Positions 42,773 to 55,454 are shown, numbered from the stretch's first letter. The stretch: DNA of 64,000 bases from Biomphalaria glabrata (GCF_947242115.1 NC_074719.1:43037349-43101348), one strand, 5' to 3'. Program-made: numbers and translations. The notes: generated by a model from the sequence alone, not told the origin.

Positions 42773-43825
42773 ATGTTGACTTTGGGTGTTGATCTCTCGC
42801 AGGATGGGATCGATGACCCAATGTACATCTCTGAATCTAAAATGACTATTTTTATTATTGTGGTCGACATCTTTGTGTTAGGTGTTTTTTCAGTGACAGG
42901 AATCATCTCCAACATCATCAACATGATCATCTTCGTCAAGCAGGTTCTCAAAGACAGCATGACGGTGGGGCTCTTCGCGCTTTCTTTCACGGATTTCGCA
43001 ATCGCGACTATAGAACTGACCATCTCCTGCACCCACCTGGTCAGTGTTATATGTCCGTGGAGTTCAGTGGATTTCTGGGCACTTAACAATATCACATTGA
43101 CCTGGACAATTTGCATTTTTTATTTGACCTCTTGCTGGATAACAGTCATTATATCACTAGAGAGATGCTTCTGTGTCGTGTGTCCCTTCAGCGTGAAGCG
43201 AATTTTCACCAGGGGGCGCTGTGTAGTGGCAATTACCGTAGTATATATTGTACACATCTCAGCGGTACTTCCGGTTTACTTGCTGGAAAAGATGGAATGG
43301 CTCCCGCTTGATTTCCCAGGTAACAATGGGTCAATGTCTTCCGTCCAACCGCAATGGATCTATTCCATAGCATTTTCAGACTCTACGCAGGAACTGGACA
43401 CAATCATGGACATCACCGCTGGATTATTCCTTTTCATTACGTCACAGCTATTCATTTTGGTATGTTCCTTGTGGATGTCCATCGCTCTAAAAAGCTCATC
43501 AACAATTCGATCTCAGAAAAATGGCGACGACATAAAATTAAAACAAAGCAGCAAAAATTCCAATTTGACGCTGCAAGAGAAAAGGCTCATTAAGATGGTC
43601 CTCTTCATAGATGTTCTACAGTTGGCCTCTAACGTCCCGAGATTAATCGTTATTATATACTATCATATTGTATTTCCTGGACTTGACATGTCCATTGTAA
43701 AGAACTTCAGCACTGTACTTTTCACATGCGCAGTGGCTATTAACAACATCTCGAGCTTCAGCAATTCCCTGGGATATTATTTCTTTAATTCTGTTTATAG
43801 AAACATGTTTCGAAATTTGTTTTAA
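42773..43825 (+). CDS. Class A GPCR, chemosensory-receptor-like (paralog 2 of pair)
   Basis: A 350-codon ORF. The frame stays open for 56 more codons upstream without an ATG, but that part is LINE 3' UTR, and the paralog at 31338 starts at the same MLTL; hence ATG 42773. Seven hydrophobic segments lie at nearly the same positions as in the paralog. TM3 ends SLERCFCVVCPFSVK, TM7 has SNSLGYYFFNS and the C terminus RNMFRNLF is identical. It differs mostly in the N terminus, TM4, TM5 and the third intracellular loop (one residue shorter). AATAAA lies at 43860-43865, a plausible polyadenylation signal. AGTCTAG then CAATG at the start resembles CTCTAG then CTATG in the paralog, suggesting a conserved 3' splice site of a 5' UTR intron. 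Ligand unknown. Confidence 0.93.
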   Translation: MLTLGVDLSQDGIDDPMYISESKMTIFIIVVDIFVLGVFSVTGIISNIINMIIFVKQVLKDSMTVGLFALSFTDFAIATIELTISCTHLVSVICPWSSVDFWALNNITLTWTICIFYLTSCWITVIISLERCFCVVCPFSVKRIFTRGRCVVAITVVYIVHISAVLPVYLLEKMEWLPLDFPGNNGSMSSVQPQWIYSIAFSDSTQELDTIMDITAGLFLFITSQLFILVCSLWMSIALKSSSTIRSQKNGDDIKLKQSSKNSNLTLQEKRLIKMVLFIDVLQLASNVPRLIVIIYYHIVFPGLDMSIVKNFSTVLFTCAVAINNISSFSNSLGYYFFNSVYRNMFRNLF

Positions 43826-43859
43826 ACTCTGCTACTGTAGAGTATACTGTAACGTCCTA

Positions 43860-43865
43860 AATAAA
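43860..43865 (+). promoter_or_regulatory. Polyadenylation signal AATAAA
   Basis: A canonical hexamer starts 35 bases after the stop codon of the third GPCR, in an AT-rich context. Confidence 0.5.
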
Positions 43866-44878
43866 TTAAATATTGGTTCATATGAATGTATGTTTTTTAT
43901 TGTTTGAAATTATCGCAGAATCGCAGCTGAACAAATGTTCATGAATCTAGGTATAAATATTTCTTAGACCTCGAAGGAGAATATTGTCGCACCCATTGAA
44001 TTGGTTGCTTAGTGCGGCGTTGATCACTATATTGATGACGTCATTGCATTATTTTAATTTGCCTGTGTAGGCTAGGGGACGGATCTCCCCTTGTTGCTTG
44101 TCATAGCTTCTAGTGACGTAAAGTTAGTGTGTGTGTGTGGTTTTCGTCATTTATCGGCCGCTACACTCTCTCCATTTTTTTGTACGTTGGTACAGTAAGA
44201 CGTGTCTTGATAGCTCTTGAATTTCTCCATGGCTTATGTTACTGGATAGCCTTAGCATTTGCCTTGGACATTTTTCTTGTTGGATATTCTTGACCCCTGT
44301 TTAGGGTGAGTAATCATTTGCATAGTTTTTCTATTTGGATTCGATCGTATTTGTAAGTCTATAATTAGACTAAATCTAGATGATTAGAAGAATCTTTTCT
44401 TTTATCTTTCTATAGGGTTTTAGCGTCAAGTCTAAGTCAAGGTCTTAGTCTTGGTGTCAAGTCTAAGTGTTAGACTCAGTTTCAAGTCTACTACAGTCTA
44501 GGAGTTAGACTCAGTGTCAAATATCAGTTCCAGTCTCAATTTTCTATATTGAGAGTACAACTTTCGTCTACAGGACTGAAGTCTTATTCTCAGTTGGTCA
44601 TCGGTGTTCAAGTTGGTTTTTCATGAGTCTGAGGTTCCAGATTCCAGACTGCGGGTTGATGTGGTCAGACCTGATGTTACAGTGTAAACTATGAACTTTT
44701 TAGAATTGTCGTCAGTGAACAGTATCTGATCTAGAGGCTAGATCTATGTGAATTACCAGTTGTTGTGTTGGAAGTCTATCTGAACAACTTGTAATGAATA
44801 ATTTTTAAGGTAATGATATTGTTCAAACAATGATCATTTATATATAGTAAAGTGATTAACTGGATCATATTAGCTTAC

Positions 44879-44937
<59 letters not shown>

Positions 44938-45326
44938 ATATTCATACTATTATATCATTCATCATATATCAGTTCATTTATAAATATATCATTAGATTAA
45001 ATTCATTATTTTATTAAATCATCGTATACCTCGTCTATTAATTATGTATAACAGAGTGTGTATGGTGTGGCTGTCGGGCTGAACTTGGGCCTAAAATACT
45101 AAAAGTTATAAAATAATACAAAGTACACAATTGTAAATTAACAAAATTACTGTAATACATCTACACATTAATATTTAATAATAATGCAGTAATATTATTC
45201 TAAAAAGACCTGACAAATGTGTCAGTGCTCCTGGTGTATGCTGCTCTACTTAGATCTCCCCCAGGCTGAGTGGCAAGCTTTCTCCATAGATTCGGCCTTT
45301 TCCTAGCTGGTATTTCTCTATGTCTC
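43866..45326. other. Spacer with (TA)n tract
   Basis: Long (TA)n at 44883-44935. Imprecise CAAGTCTAAGT/AGACTCAGT repeats at 44420-44520. No supported gene. Confidence 0.5.
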
Positions 45327-45478
45327 GCATGGAATGGGTTGCCTGAGCCAGCCAGGAAAACCAGTGACTTGGCAGAGATTAAGTCATTGGTTAATATGCA
45401 TGACTGAATGCATGACGCGTAGGACGTAATCCTCTTCTTTTTTAAAGTAACGTCTGTATTATATAAGATAAGATAAGA
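45327..45478 (+). mobile_element. LINE family T, 3' end
   Basis: GCATGGAATGGGTTGCCTGA, GACGCGTAGGACGTAATCC and tail ATATAAGATAAGATAAG. Confidence 0.8.
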
Positions 45479-45527
45479 AGTTAAGACACACGATGTTTTA
45501 CGTGCTCATATCCTCTCGAGAAGTAAT

Positions 45528-45650
45528 ACTAATAATAACTGACACCGACCTACATGACATTGACAGACTCACGAGAAAACTACTAACCAAATTTCGATGC
45601 TTACACCCCCATGTCCTCCACCAGGAAGGATGGAGTTCTTTGATTGCATA
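45528..45650 (+). mobile_element. R2/NeSL-like LINE fragment
   Basis: One frame reads TDTDLHDIDRLTRKLLTKFR followed by CLHPHVLHQEGW. The DR.TRK.LT...HP pattern lies between RT and endonuclease in this LINE group. Confidence 0.5.
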
Positions 45651-45654
45651 ACAT

Positions 45655-46019
45655 CTTCAAATTTTGTAAGATGCAAGTTTAAAAAATACTTTACAGCCCA
45701 TCGACTCTTCAATGCAACCTTGTTGTTCCTCTGCTAGTAGCTTATGGGCAGAACAAAATTTATACATTATACTTTTTAAAAGTGAAGTTAATAGTTTATA
45801 CACCACTGACAGACAAGTGATAGGGCGATAGTTTGATGGTTGGTTCGGATCCCCTTTTTTGGTGAGGAGAGATGATCTCTCTTCAGTGAGTTCTAACAGC
45901 ATTGAAGACGGTTCTGATATTAGCTCCTTAAAACTTGATGTTAGTGGTGCATATACGGCTGTAAGTTTTTTCAGCCAAAAGTTGTGTATATTGTCAGGCC
46001 CAGGAGTGGTCCAGTTATT
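45655..46019 (-). mobile_element. R2/NeSL-like LINE RT fragment
   Basis: The minus strand is open for 120 codons: WTTPGPDNIHNFWLKKLTAV, then LLTKKGDPNQPSNYRPITCL, then SVVYKLLTSLLKSIMYKF and EEQQGCIEESMGCK. PGPDxIxNFWxKK and NYRPITCLxxxYKLLT are RT motifs 0-2. QKGCRRGSYGCKDQ is the usual form of the last block. The YxDD core is missing. Confidence 0.8.
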
Positions 46020-46025
46020 ATTATT

Positions 46026-46440
46026 ATTATTATTATTATTACTTCAAAAAAGAAGATGATTACGTCCTACGCGTCATGCATTCAGTCATTCATGTTAACC
46101 AATTCTGCCAAGTCACTGGTTTTCCTGGCTAGGTCAGACAACCCTTTCCATGCTATAATAGCACTAGGGAAGAAGGAGTATTTGTACACATTTGTCCTAG
46201 CATATGGAACGAGGAATGTGCCTTTATCTTTATGTCTTTCCGAGTATTTTATTAAATTTTGTTTTTTGTATTTGACGATTATGGTTCAGTATTTTATGTA
46301 TAATTGCTACTTTACTTTTGAGTCTTCTGTCCTGGAGGCTTTCTAAATTTAGTGATTTTACAAAAGGTGTTACTCGAGTCAAATGTGAATATTCGTTTAA
46401 TATGAATCTCACTGCTCTATTTTGTGTCTGTTCCAGACAT
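46026..46440 (-). mobile_element. LINE family T
   Basis: A (TTA)n run replaces the usual tail, then the reversed 3' UTR and ORF2 end extending to QTQNRAVRFILNEYSHLTR, about 410 bp. Confidence 0.8.
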
Positions 46441-46596
46441 GTATTGTTAGGATAGGATTAAAAAAAATTATACTTTCAAATATAATTGTTCACGTAATAG
46501 AGGAAGAGCATATGCCTACCACGTGAACAGTCCTGGTTTAATTCCAGGTGTTGGCTGGTGGTTGCTTGAAGGAATTATTTTGTGCATAATTGCTAC

Positions 46597-47040
46597 TAGT
46601 TGGCGTGGTGGGCGAGAGGTGTATCACTTGGATTCCGAACCGAAGGGTTTAGGGTTCGAATCTTGATGAAGATTTGGTTTTTAGAGACCCCTGAGTCTAA
46701 TCGGTACCCGGAGTTCAATAGATAAGAAAAGGTGGTTCATCGTTGCGTTGGCTACATGACACCATTGTTAACCGTTGGCCATAGAAGGGGAGGGGGAGCG
46801 TAGAGATGGAGGGGTAAAGTATTTGGTTTTCGAACCGAGGGGGGTTCCAATCTTCGAAGACATTTAGTGAAGGTTGGGATTTTGAGCCTTCAGTTTATTT
46901 TTAGTAAGTTCCTAATAAGATCTGACATAAGTTAAGAAAAGTAAAGGTCGTTGTGCTGATCCCATGATATCCTCATAAACCGTAGAAGGATCTTTACATC
47001 ATCTTGTTTATGGATTGTAATAACAGTAGGGAAAGGTTTT
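46597..47040 (+). mobile_element. Two SINE family 1 copies in tandem
   Basis: First copy about 46597-46785 (GGCGTGGTGGGCGAGAGGTG, GGGTTCGAATC, GGCTACATGACACC). Second about 46790-47040 (GCGTAGAGATGGAGGGGTAA, GAACCGAGGGGGGTTCC, GGTCGTTGTGCTGATCCC). Both are diverged. Confidence 0.65.
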
Positions 47041-47099
47041 TTTTTTACTTTCACGTGAAGGCAAATGTGAGGATTAATAGAAAGAACAAATAATAATAA

Positions 47100-47640
47100 T
47101 AATCTTTATTATCCGTACAAAATTATACAAAATTAGTGACAAGAGACCTCTGTATGTTATTCCTAGGGTTTTTCTCAGCCATCACTGCTGAGCTCCGTTT
47201 AGCATCTTTTTCAACCTTTATGGATGACATACATGTCTCACAAACATGTTACTAATAGAGCACTCCTTTCTTGCATGGGCACTTGCCCCTTAAGTGAAAT
47301 AATATTATTTATTTATATTTATATATATATTTATTATCCGTAAGGAAATTTGTCTTACAATTTGTGCATTACACCAAACAAAAAACATTATAACTATAAG
47401 AAACCAAAGTGTACATTCACACCAGACTCACTCATAATTTACATGTGACAAAGTTTATACCAGATTGTTCTTATTTAATGATTTGATTGCCAGGGGAACA
47501 AAAGAGTGTTTGTGTCTGTTTGTCTTTGCTATCGGTGTCTTGTATCTCTTTTGTGATGGTAAAATCACAAAATCCTGACACAAAGGGTGATTCTTTATTT
47601 CGAGGATCTTGTTAGCTTTTTTATATTCGAATTTTCATGT
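47100..47640 (-). mobile_element. L2-like LINE 3' ends
   Basis: On the minus strand 47640-47470 reads EYKKANKILEIKNHPLCQDF, then RYKTPIAKTNRHKHSFVPLA and IKSLN, the standard L2 C terminus. The UTR follows and ends in TAAGACAAATTTCCTTACGG with ATAATAAA near 47330. A related 3' end (CTTTATTATCCGTACAAAAT) lies at 47110-47130. Confidence 0.75.
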
Positions 47641-47699
47641 CCAAAAGCCAATCACCATATAAAGAAACAATTTGTAATTCTTTTTTATTTTTGTAGTCT

Positions 47700-47995
47700 T
47701 TGTACTTAGGCCATGGAACTATACTAATGGAACACCAGCTTTGAGTTTTTTACAAAGCCAAAGAGAGTCGAAGTGCCGTCGCGCATCATTTTTGCGCATG
47801 GTGCAATGTGGAGAAATCCATGATGATGCCAAAGAAGAGATTTACTCAGTCAGTCCCTTGCAATGGGTGTAAAACTTTCGTACGCTCTATTTGATTAGAT
47901 GTGTAAAAACTTTATCCATTTTCTGACTATCTGATATAATAGATCAAATTTTCCCGAATAAGAGATCGTCACAAAAGTTATTTTTTTCGACCACC
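47700..47995 (+). repeat. Interspersed repeat C
   Basis: Landmarks: GGAACTATACTAATGGAACA, GTGCCGTCGCGCATCATTTT, GTGTAAAACTTTCGTACGCT, GAGATCGTCACAAAAGTTAT, CGACCACCCTATAAAATG. An inverted copy lies at 55455-55745. Confidence 0.7.
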
Positions 47996-47999
47996 CTAT

Positions 48000-49252
48000 A
48001 AAATGCCACATTTTTTCAAAAAAATAGAATCTAAATTCCGAAAATACAATCTTTCAGTGTTTCTGTGTTTGGTTTATTTACACTAAATCTGGATGAAGAC
48101 ATGTCTACCGTTCCTCTAAATGCGTATTTGTTACGATATACTAAATTGCACGAAATAAAAATAAAAATAGGAGGCCTAATACAGTTTTGACACTCCAAGC
48201 TACGCATTTCTAGTCGTTTTTTTTTATTATTATTATCGAAAGGACTAGGCTATAGGCATACACGTCTCGTGGGAAACAAAGAAAAAGTTCATCTTGGTAA
48301 TATTGTAGCCTAAATAAAATGACCAAAAAAAAACAAACTATAGCCTAATCTAAAATGAAATAGATCTAGAGCTAGATCTTCTTGGACGAATGATACAAAA
48401 TAAGTATAAATAATAAGTCATAGTCATATGAATCTGATAGATGTAAAACAAATACTGATAGTCATTCATTAGTTAATTATTAGGATTACTTGACTACCAA
48501 CTGGGTATTTTTATTGCCAAAATACAATGTATTTTATGTGCATTTATTAAAAACAACAACCAAAAATTAAGCGTTCGACGCAACTAGATCTAATATTAAT
48601 AATATAGATTCTGGTTCTAGATCCAGAAAGCTACTTCTCTAATTCAGTTTTCTAGTTTAATTCTAGTTAGATCTAGATGTCTAGACTAGTAGATCTAAAT
48701 CTAGCCAGGGTTTTTGTCATGGAATAGATCTATAAACCTGCAGCCGCCTACTGATCACGATATGACAGATACTATTGATGAGATACTCTCTCTACTTCTA
48801 TATAATATATAGATCTACATCTAGATCTAGTAGATCACAGTAAAACTCAATGTGTACTTCCCACTTTAGCTCAACAAGTCTACTCCAAAGTATACTAGTA
48901 AAGTCACAAAGTGTAAAGGATCATTATATATTCAAATAAAAAATTTATAGGCCTAAATGAATCGAATAATCAGTCACTAATTTGACTAATCTAAATTGTT
49001 ATTTTTTAAATGGCAAGTGTTATTGATGACTTCTGACTTGTACACGAGTTGCAGAGATTCTAGCTTTTATTTTGATGACATGTTACGATATATCAATGAT
49101 ATTTAGATAAACGCAAGTACCTAGAGGAACAGAGAGAAGGACCATTTAATATAAGGCAAAGAAGTAAGGTGTTTATAATCCATCAAACTCACAGAGGACT
49201 TGTGTCGGCATTTCATGCATTTACAGAAGCTACAAACTATGCTACAAAAATG
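48000..49252. other. Spacer rich in AGATCTA words
   Basis: AGATCTAGA-type words cluster at 48360-48380 and 48590-48840. No gene found. Confidence 0.5.
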
Positions 49253-49545
49253 ATAGGCTTGTCTTGATTCCTAAGACTTATGAGGAATGCTATGTTTCCA
49301 GAGGCTACTCAGCCCCAGCTGTGACCTACATATTATGCGACACTGAGCACAGGCATAACCATTGTCCACCTGTGGTAGAATCAGTTTTTTTTTTTTTTTT
49401 TTGCCATCTACCCTCGGCAATTAATTTTCATTGGTGTATACCACACCTTTGTAAGTGACCTCCAGCTGTCTCGTTCTGAAGCTGTATGCAACCAGGTGCT
49501 CTCTTATTCTATGTCAGTTAAAGTAAGTTGGCGCCTAAGCATTTC
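49253..49545 (-). mobile_element. LINE family Z 3' end, inverted
   Basis: On the minus strand the finger reads CAQCRIICRSQLGLSSLWKH, preceded across a poly-A insertion by an arm matching the linker. The tail CATTCCTCATAAGTCTTAGG ends at 49253. Confidence 0.65.
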
Positions 49546-49559
49546 TGTGGTACCTCTTT

Positions 49560-51134
49560 ACGTGCATATGACATGTTAGGCAAATGGTTTAGCCTATCGG
49601 CCTATCGAATGCCATTTCGGAAAGTATAGGTGCTTAAAATGAAACTCCAAATATCTGGACTTCCAGTTACCAAGAAAATGAGCTTAGGTTTCAAAAAGAC
49701 GACACTGGCATTTCAGCTAAGACGATCAGTAAAATTAATAGCAACTTTAATTGCAGTCCACCAAACAAGATAAAAAAAAACAAGTGTGGCTTCAATAGCA
49801 TTGATGATATTTAGTTTACTTTTATCTCATTTACTAGTATTACTATTTCATTGACTATGGTTTTACTAGTTCCTGCTATTTGATGAAAAATAATAATTAA
49901 ATTGTGTATAGTCTTTATACAAATTTTTATAAGAGATCACAGCTTAGCTTAATTTACTTAATATTTTAAAACTATGATTTTGTGTTCTGACTCTACTCTA
50001 AATAAATTATATTTTATTTTAAGAATGCAAAGTTGGAAATTCTGTTCTGATGAAAAAAAATTATTAAACTAAAGTAGATGTTTATGGTTCTTTTGTATTT
50101 ATTTTTAAATTATTTATTCATTAAAAATTAATTGCTCATTAACATTTACTTGAAGTAAAGATCAAAAACACAAATTCAATACATGATCAGCTCCCAATTC
50201 ACGCAGATCACAGCCCATCACTTAAATGTATTTACTGTCAATTCTACAGACTATTCATTTCAAAATGTTGCTTTAAATTGTTATATGACACAATCAAAGT
50301 ACTGGTACCTCACATTGATGTAGGACTAAAGCAGATGAAATAATGACAAATTTTCATTCACTAACTTGTACTGTCATTTATTATCAGACGTGTTAAAACT
50401 AATGACCTGTATATATAATTGATTAAGCAGGAGCATCAACAAATCTTGAACAATAATTGTCTACGGAAAAACTTTATTCTTATCCAAACAATATACATTT
50501 ACAATGTATTTAAACAAGTTAATTTATACAAATCTGTATGGCCTAAACATTATAGTGTATTTTGAGCATTGTGTGAATACCAAGTTACATTATTACATGA
50601 AAATAGTGTACTCATTTTTTAAATATTCTGGGTAATAAAAATTAACAACTAATATGATACAATAAAATTGAAGCATTAGTCAAATAAAAAAAAAAAATTC
50701 ACTCAAGATCTATGTGAACTCTATGCTTGAAAAAAATCATTTTGAAATTAATTAAAAAAAAAAAAATTATGGTTCTTTAGTCAATGGAATGATAGCAGCA
50801 ATTATATAACAATTTCATGATTATCCATTAATCTCAATATACTTATAACTGAAAAATAATTCATAAAAGGTTTAGATACAACCATTTGAAATAATGATTA
50901 TAATTTTTTTCTTAATTTGCTTAATTCAAATCTAATATAAACAAGATTTCCTCTGTCAAGAAACTTATGAGGGAACAACATGCATATTCTTCTCAGTAAG
51001 TTTTGCAAAGGGAATTAAGAATATATGATGTTGCTTTTTTTTGCCAACATTTTAAACCTTCGCACCAGGTTTTAGTTTTAAGGAGAATGCACCATATTTT
51101 ATGTTTACTTTTGATAGATTCTTATTTTAATTTT
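49560..51134. other. AT-rich spacer
   Basis: No gene, SINE or bounded element noticed in 1.6 kb. Confidence 0.5.
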
Positions 51135-51645
51135 AAAAAAGTAAAATTTCCCTTACATATCTTGCAATCTATGGGGCAGATGATATAAAGTTTATCAGTT
51201 TCTGTGCCCCATGGTTAGCGAGGGTGTCTTGTACCCAGCACAACAACCAACCACCTTTTGAAAAAAAATCCCATTTCAGACATCACAATCTATAGGGCAG
51301 ATGATGTTAAGGTCATTTGATTCTTTGGCCAGTGCATCATGTGGCCAGCACAACAACCAACCATCTTTACTTTCCAAAACGAAAGTCAGCTACCCATTAG
51401 AGTTAGGTGGACTCAGGGGCACCCAAAAATCTAAAAAAAATTTTAATCTGAGTCTTCACAGAGATTCAAACCCATGACTTAACCATTCAGCCATGGATCC
51501 CCAAACTGCCTTTACTTATTCCTTACTATTGCCATGTATCCCTAGCCTTTTGAATTCTGAAATTGAAAATCCCAGTCTTAATCGAACCCAGGAACCCTCA
51601 GTTCAGAAGCCAAGTGCTTTACCACTCATTCACTGCACTCCCTAT
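51135..51645 (-). mobile_element. Cluster of three SINE family 1 fragments
   Basis: Tail piece at about 51139-51260 (CTTGCAATCTATGGGGCAGA), a longer copy at 51265-51510 (CACAATCTATAGGGCAGATG, head near CCATTCAGCCATGG), and a head piece at 51560-51645 (CAGAAGCCAAGTGCTTTACC). All are reversed, suggesting preferential insertion into a pre-existing SINE. Confidence 0.7.
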
Positions 51646-51649
51646 TGTT

Positions 51650-53124
51650 TTAATGTGGCTCAGATTAATAGTTTTCAAGTACAATATCAAACAGATTTAA
51701 AGAAATACTAAATCCAAACCTGTTGGCTGAATGACAGGATATACATAAATATGTATAGAGCTTACAGTATAATATATATATCTTAAATTAAAATTGGTCC
51801 AAGACTTTTATTTTGCAACATGATGGGATTTTCCTTTCTGGTGGTGCTATGCAGGAGTCCAAGAATCTCATCTTTTCTCATAACAGAAAGTTATCTAGTT
51901 ATAAAAATAAATAAAAGGATTTTAAAAAAATAAAAATATGTGTGACATATGTGTTGACCATGCTAAACGTATATATGTTATTAAGTATAATTATATAATT
52001 TTGCTATTCTAAAAATAGTCTGTACCTAAAAGGAGCTACTGTTTAATGTGTAGACATGGCCCTGACCTTAATAGTTATGAATTATTACTAAAGGTGAAGG
52101 CAGATATTCAGTTAATTTGATGGACATTGCACTCATCTAAAAGCAACTATAACATATATTAGGATTTACATTTTCATGGAAAACTAGTTTTTCAAAAATA
52201 CAAGTATTTCAGCTTATGAGAAAAGTGCATAGGGAAAAATTGCAGTACCTTACCTTTAAGAAGTGCAACCAATCATTGACTTGTCAGGAATGCATGCCTT
52301 TTTCTTGCATTTCCAAACATAACTGTAATTATACAATTAGGCATAATGGCTAATTTCTTTTGAAAACATTAAAATTAAAAAATAATATTATTAAATTGAA
52401 TACATTGTTGTATCAAACATACAAATTATCAGACATAATTTTGCCTAATTTCATCTAACAGTTTATTGTAAAGGAATGGCCTGCACAACAGCCAAGTATA
52501 TTAGGCATTCATGAAAGATGAATTTGCTTAAGAGTGTTATAAAAAAAAAACTAGAGAAAAATGTTAAATTCCATCCCCGATATTTGGATGTTGCTTGACC
52601 ATGAAAATCACACTTCATAAAACATCTTTTAGATAACTAAAATAAAAATTGTATAGTAGTACTCACAATAAATATTGAATGGATGCCAATATTATTAATG
52701 TCTGCCCAGAGAGTAGAAATAGTATAAATAAGTATGATCCTTGAGCCATTCTGGTACATCATAAGAACTGGTTGGCATGGTTCTACTTGTTAATAACTGA
52801 AACATTACAAACATTTTTTTAAATTTATAATTTATCACAGACTAGAATAGAAATGTTGCCAGGAAAAATACCACTGGTTAGAATGCACCTGATGATACTT
52901 TTGTAGCCTTAAAATGCACCAAAACTTCATTCATTAAATCTGATAAGAAACATATATGTATCACACAAGTCCAAGTTGATGAGAGTGTTATAGCAAATAA
53001 TTAACTAGATATGTGAGTTTTATATTAAAGTGCTGAATTTCAGGGCATAGATCCAACTTGACACCACATCATTTATTATTTCATGAACTCTGGGTCTGGG
53101 CATGGCATGGAATGGGAACTATTA
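51650..53124. other. AT-rich spacer
   Basis: No gene or bounded repeat recognised. Confidence 0.5.
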
Positions 53125-53400
53125 TCTTATCTTATCTTATATAATACAGACGTTACTTCAAAAAAGAAGATGATTACGTCCTACGCGTCATGCATTTAGT
53201 CATGCATATTAACCAATGACTTAAATTCAGCCAAGTCACTGGTTTTCCTGGCTAGCTCAGGCAACCCATTCCATGCTCTAATAGCACTAGGGAAGAATTT
53301 AATTAAGAATTTAATGTATGGGGTGTAGGCGAGGCATGGATTATAAATTGTCTTGTATAGATTAGATTGGGTAAAACTTCCCATCGAAGGTAACTTTTAC
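53125..53400 (-). mobile_element. LINE family T
   Basis: Left (TTATC)n tail, CAGACGTTACTTCAAAAAAG, and reversed ORF2 end FFPSAIRAWNGLPELARKTS. The 5' side continues as NLYKTIYNPCLAYTPYIKFL. Confidence 0.85.
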
Positions 53401-55119
53401 TGATAGATCTGGATCAATTATAAATTTATGGGATCTAGGCCTGCATAAATTTTATCTTTTATTTATTATATATTTTATGTACATAAATAACTAGTCTAGA
53501 TCCTATAATTATATCTTAATAATAATTTTTGTAGATGTCATATAATATCTAAAATATTAAGTATAGATCAGTAGATTTAGAATTTTAGCTAGTAAATATT
53601 TTTATATTATAAATCTAAACTGGATCTATATATTGTATATCTATCTAGAATTTAGATCAGTAGATTTAGTATTTTAGCTAGTAAAATACTTTTATATTCT
53701 AAATCTAAACTGGATCTAGATCTAATTATTCTAGAAGCTTAGATCTAGAATCTAGAAGACTAGTTGTCAAGATTTGACTACACTATGGCTAAGGCTAATG
53801 CACTAGCTAAGTAGGCCTACTAGATAGATCAAGAGACAGAGTACTAATAGTAATAGAATAGACTCTTGCCTCGTTGGGCCTCTCAAATCAGCTACAGACT
53901 TTAGGGACAATTTAGGAAGGTGAATTTCGATCCAATTCCAAGATCTACAAACTACAAGTTAGAGTCTAGCTAGAGATGCTAGATCTAGTCTAGAAGGCTG
54001 ATCAATTAAAAATAAAATCAATCATTTCTAAAGTTTGTAAAATTATATTTTATAGATCTAATCTATCTATTTATAATATAGAAATCTATGTCTACTATTT
54101 TAATATTTAAAATGATATGGCTGATGATATTAATTATTTTAATAGAGACATTGACATACAAAGAAACAAAATAATTAGATCTTATACTAACTCACAGACT
54201 CTACTTATACTGTATTGTATTAAACCTTCGAGTTTATGTTTCACTATCTTGACTTGACTACATTGACTAAAAAGGGCACTATCACGGTGACTATGATTAT
54301 TTATAGATCTAGAATACTAGTCTAGATTATTATCTATGATGATGATGATAACTGGTAGAGCTATAAGTATAATCAGTATAAACTATAGGCCTAATATAAT
54401 CACTGCATTCGTTTCATTCACTGTCTGTATCAATAATGATGTGATGTGAAAGTGAAGTCTAGATTTAGATCTAGATTAGATAGAATTGATAGATTATAAA
54501 TCTACTTTCTACTATTAAAAAGTATTATTATTATAGATCTACATCTACTAATATTAGTACAGGTACTAGATCTACAGGCAATACACTATTGATTATAGTG
54601 ACTATAATTACCGTCACTATACACTAATTAATTATTTTTAATACAGTTACAGGGGGGGATAAGTATAATAGTCTATAGTCTATAGATGATCGATAGATCT
54701 AGACGAAGACTAGAGTCACTAGATCTATAAACATTCATATTGATCTCATGTATGGTCTAGATCTAGAGAAAATAGAGTGGAAATCATGACTTTATTAGAT
54801 CTATTGAGTTATTTTTTTAAAAATATCTTTAAATAGATCTAGAACCATAGTCTAAGTCTGGGTGTTGTAGATCTAGATATAAGAGATCTATAGATAAGTT
54901 CGGTTTTTAAAAAATGCGCATTCGAAATTTAAAATACCCAGATTTAAGTATTAATATACCCATATTGGTAGGGCCGCGTTAATCATTTATTAGATCTATT
55001 AAAGCATGTCTATATAAAAGATATTATTATTTAAAAAATATATTATTATATAAAAGATATAGTTGTGAATATTTACTAAAAAAATTAAAATAATGAATTT
55101 TTTACTTTTGCCAATTAAC
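53401..55119. other. 1.7 kb of AGATCTA-saturated AT-rich DNA
   Basis: TAGATCTAGA-like words recur dozens of times (e.g. 53640-53760, 53940-54060, 54440-54600, 54690-54900). No coding signal. Confidence 0.6.
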
Positions 55120-55345
55120 ACTCTGGCTGGCAAAAAGGATGACTCCTCAATACTGTGAAAAGACGATAACTGCATGCGTTGGTTTGGAATTGTATTTTGT
55201 AAGACTAACTTTTAAAAAAATATCCTTTAAGAGAATAAACGAAAAAAGGTTTGTCAGAAGAAAAGCTGGCTGGACTACGCAAATAATGGACCAGCCTCTC
55301 TCTCTTGTTAAGAACATTGGTGACCGGGAAAAGTGGAGGATTTAG
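55120..55345 (+). mobile_element. LINE C-terminal fragment (family of 1769-1975)
   Basis: Begins CACTCTGGCTGGCAAAAAGG; one frame gives VRRKAGWTTQIMDQPLSLVK and NIGDREKWR. Same 3' family as 1769-1975. Confidence 0.55.
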
Positions 55346-55454
55346 TTACGCGGGACAGATGATAATGATTTCATGTACATAAAAAAAATCCAGAGTTTGT
55401 GTAAAATACCCAAATGTGAAAGTACTGAAAACAGCTATTTTAATGGGGTGGCCT

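Noticed and set aside
43950-44166. Possible minus-strand solo LTR starting TGTAGCGGCC
   Set aside because: No matching end, target duplication or second copy was found beyond ten bases at 32957.
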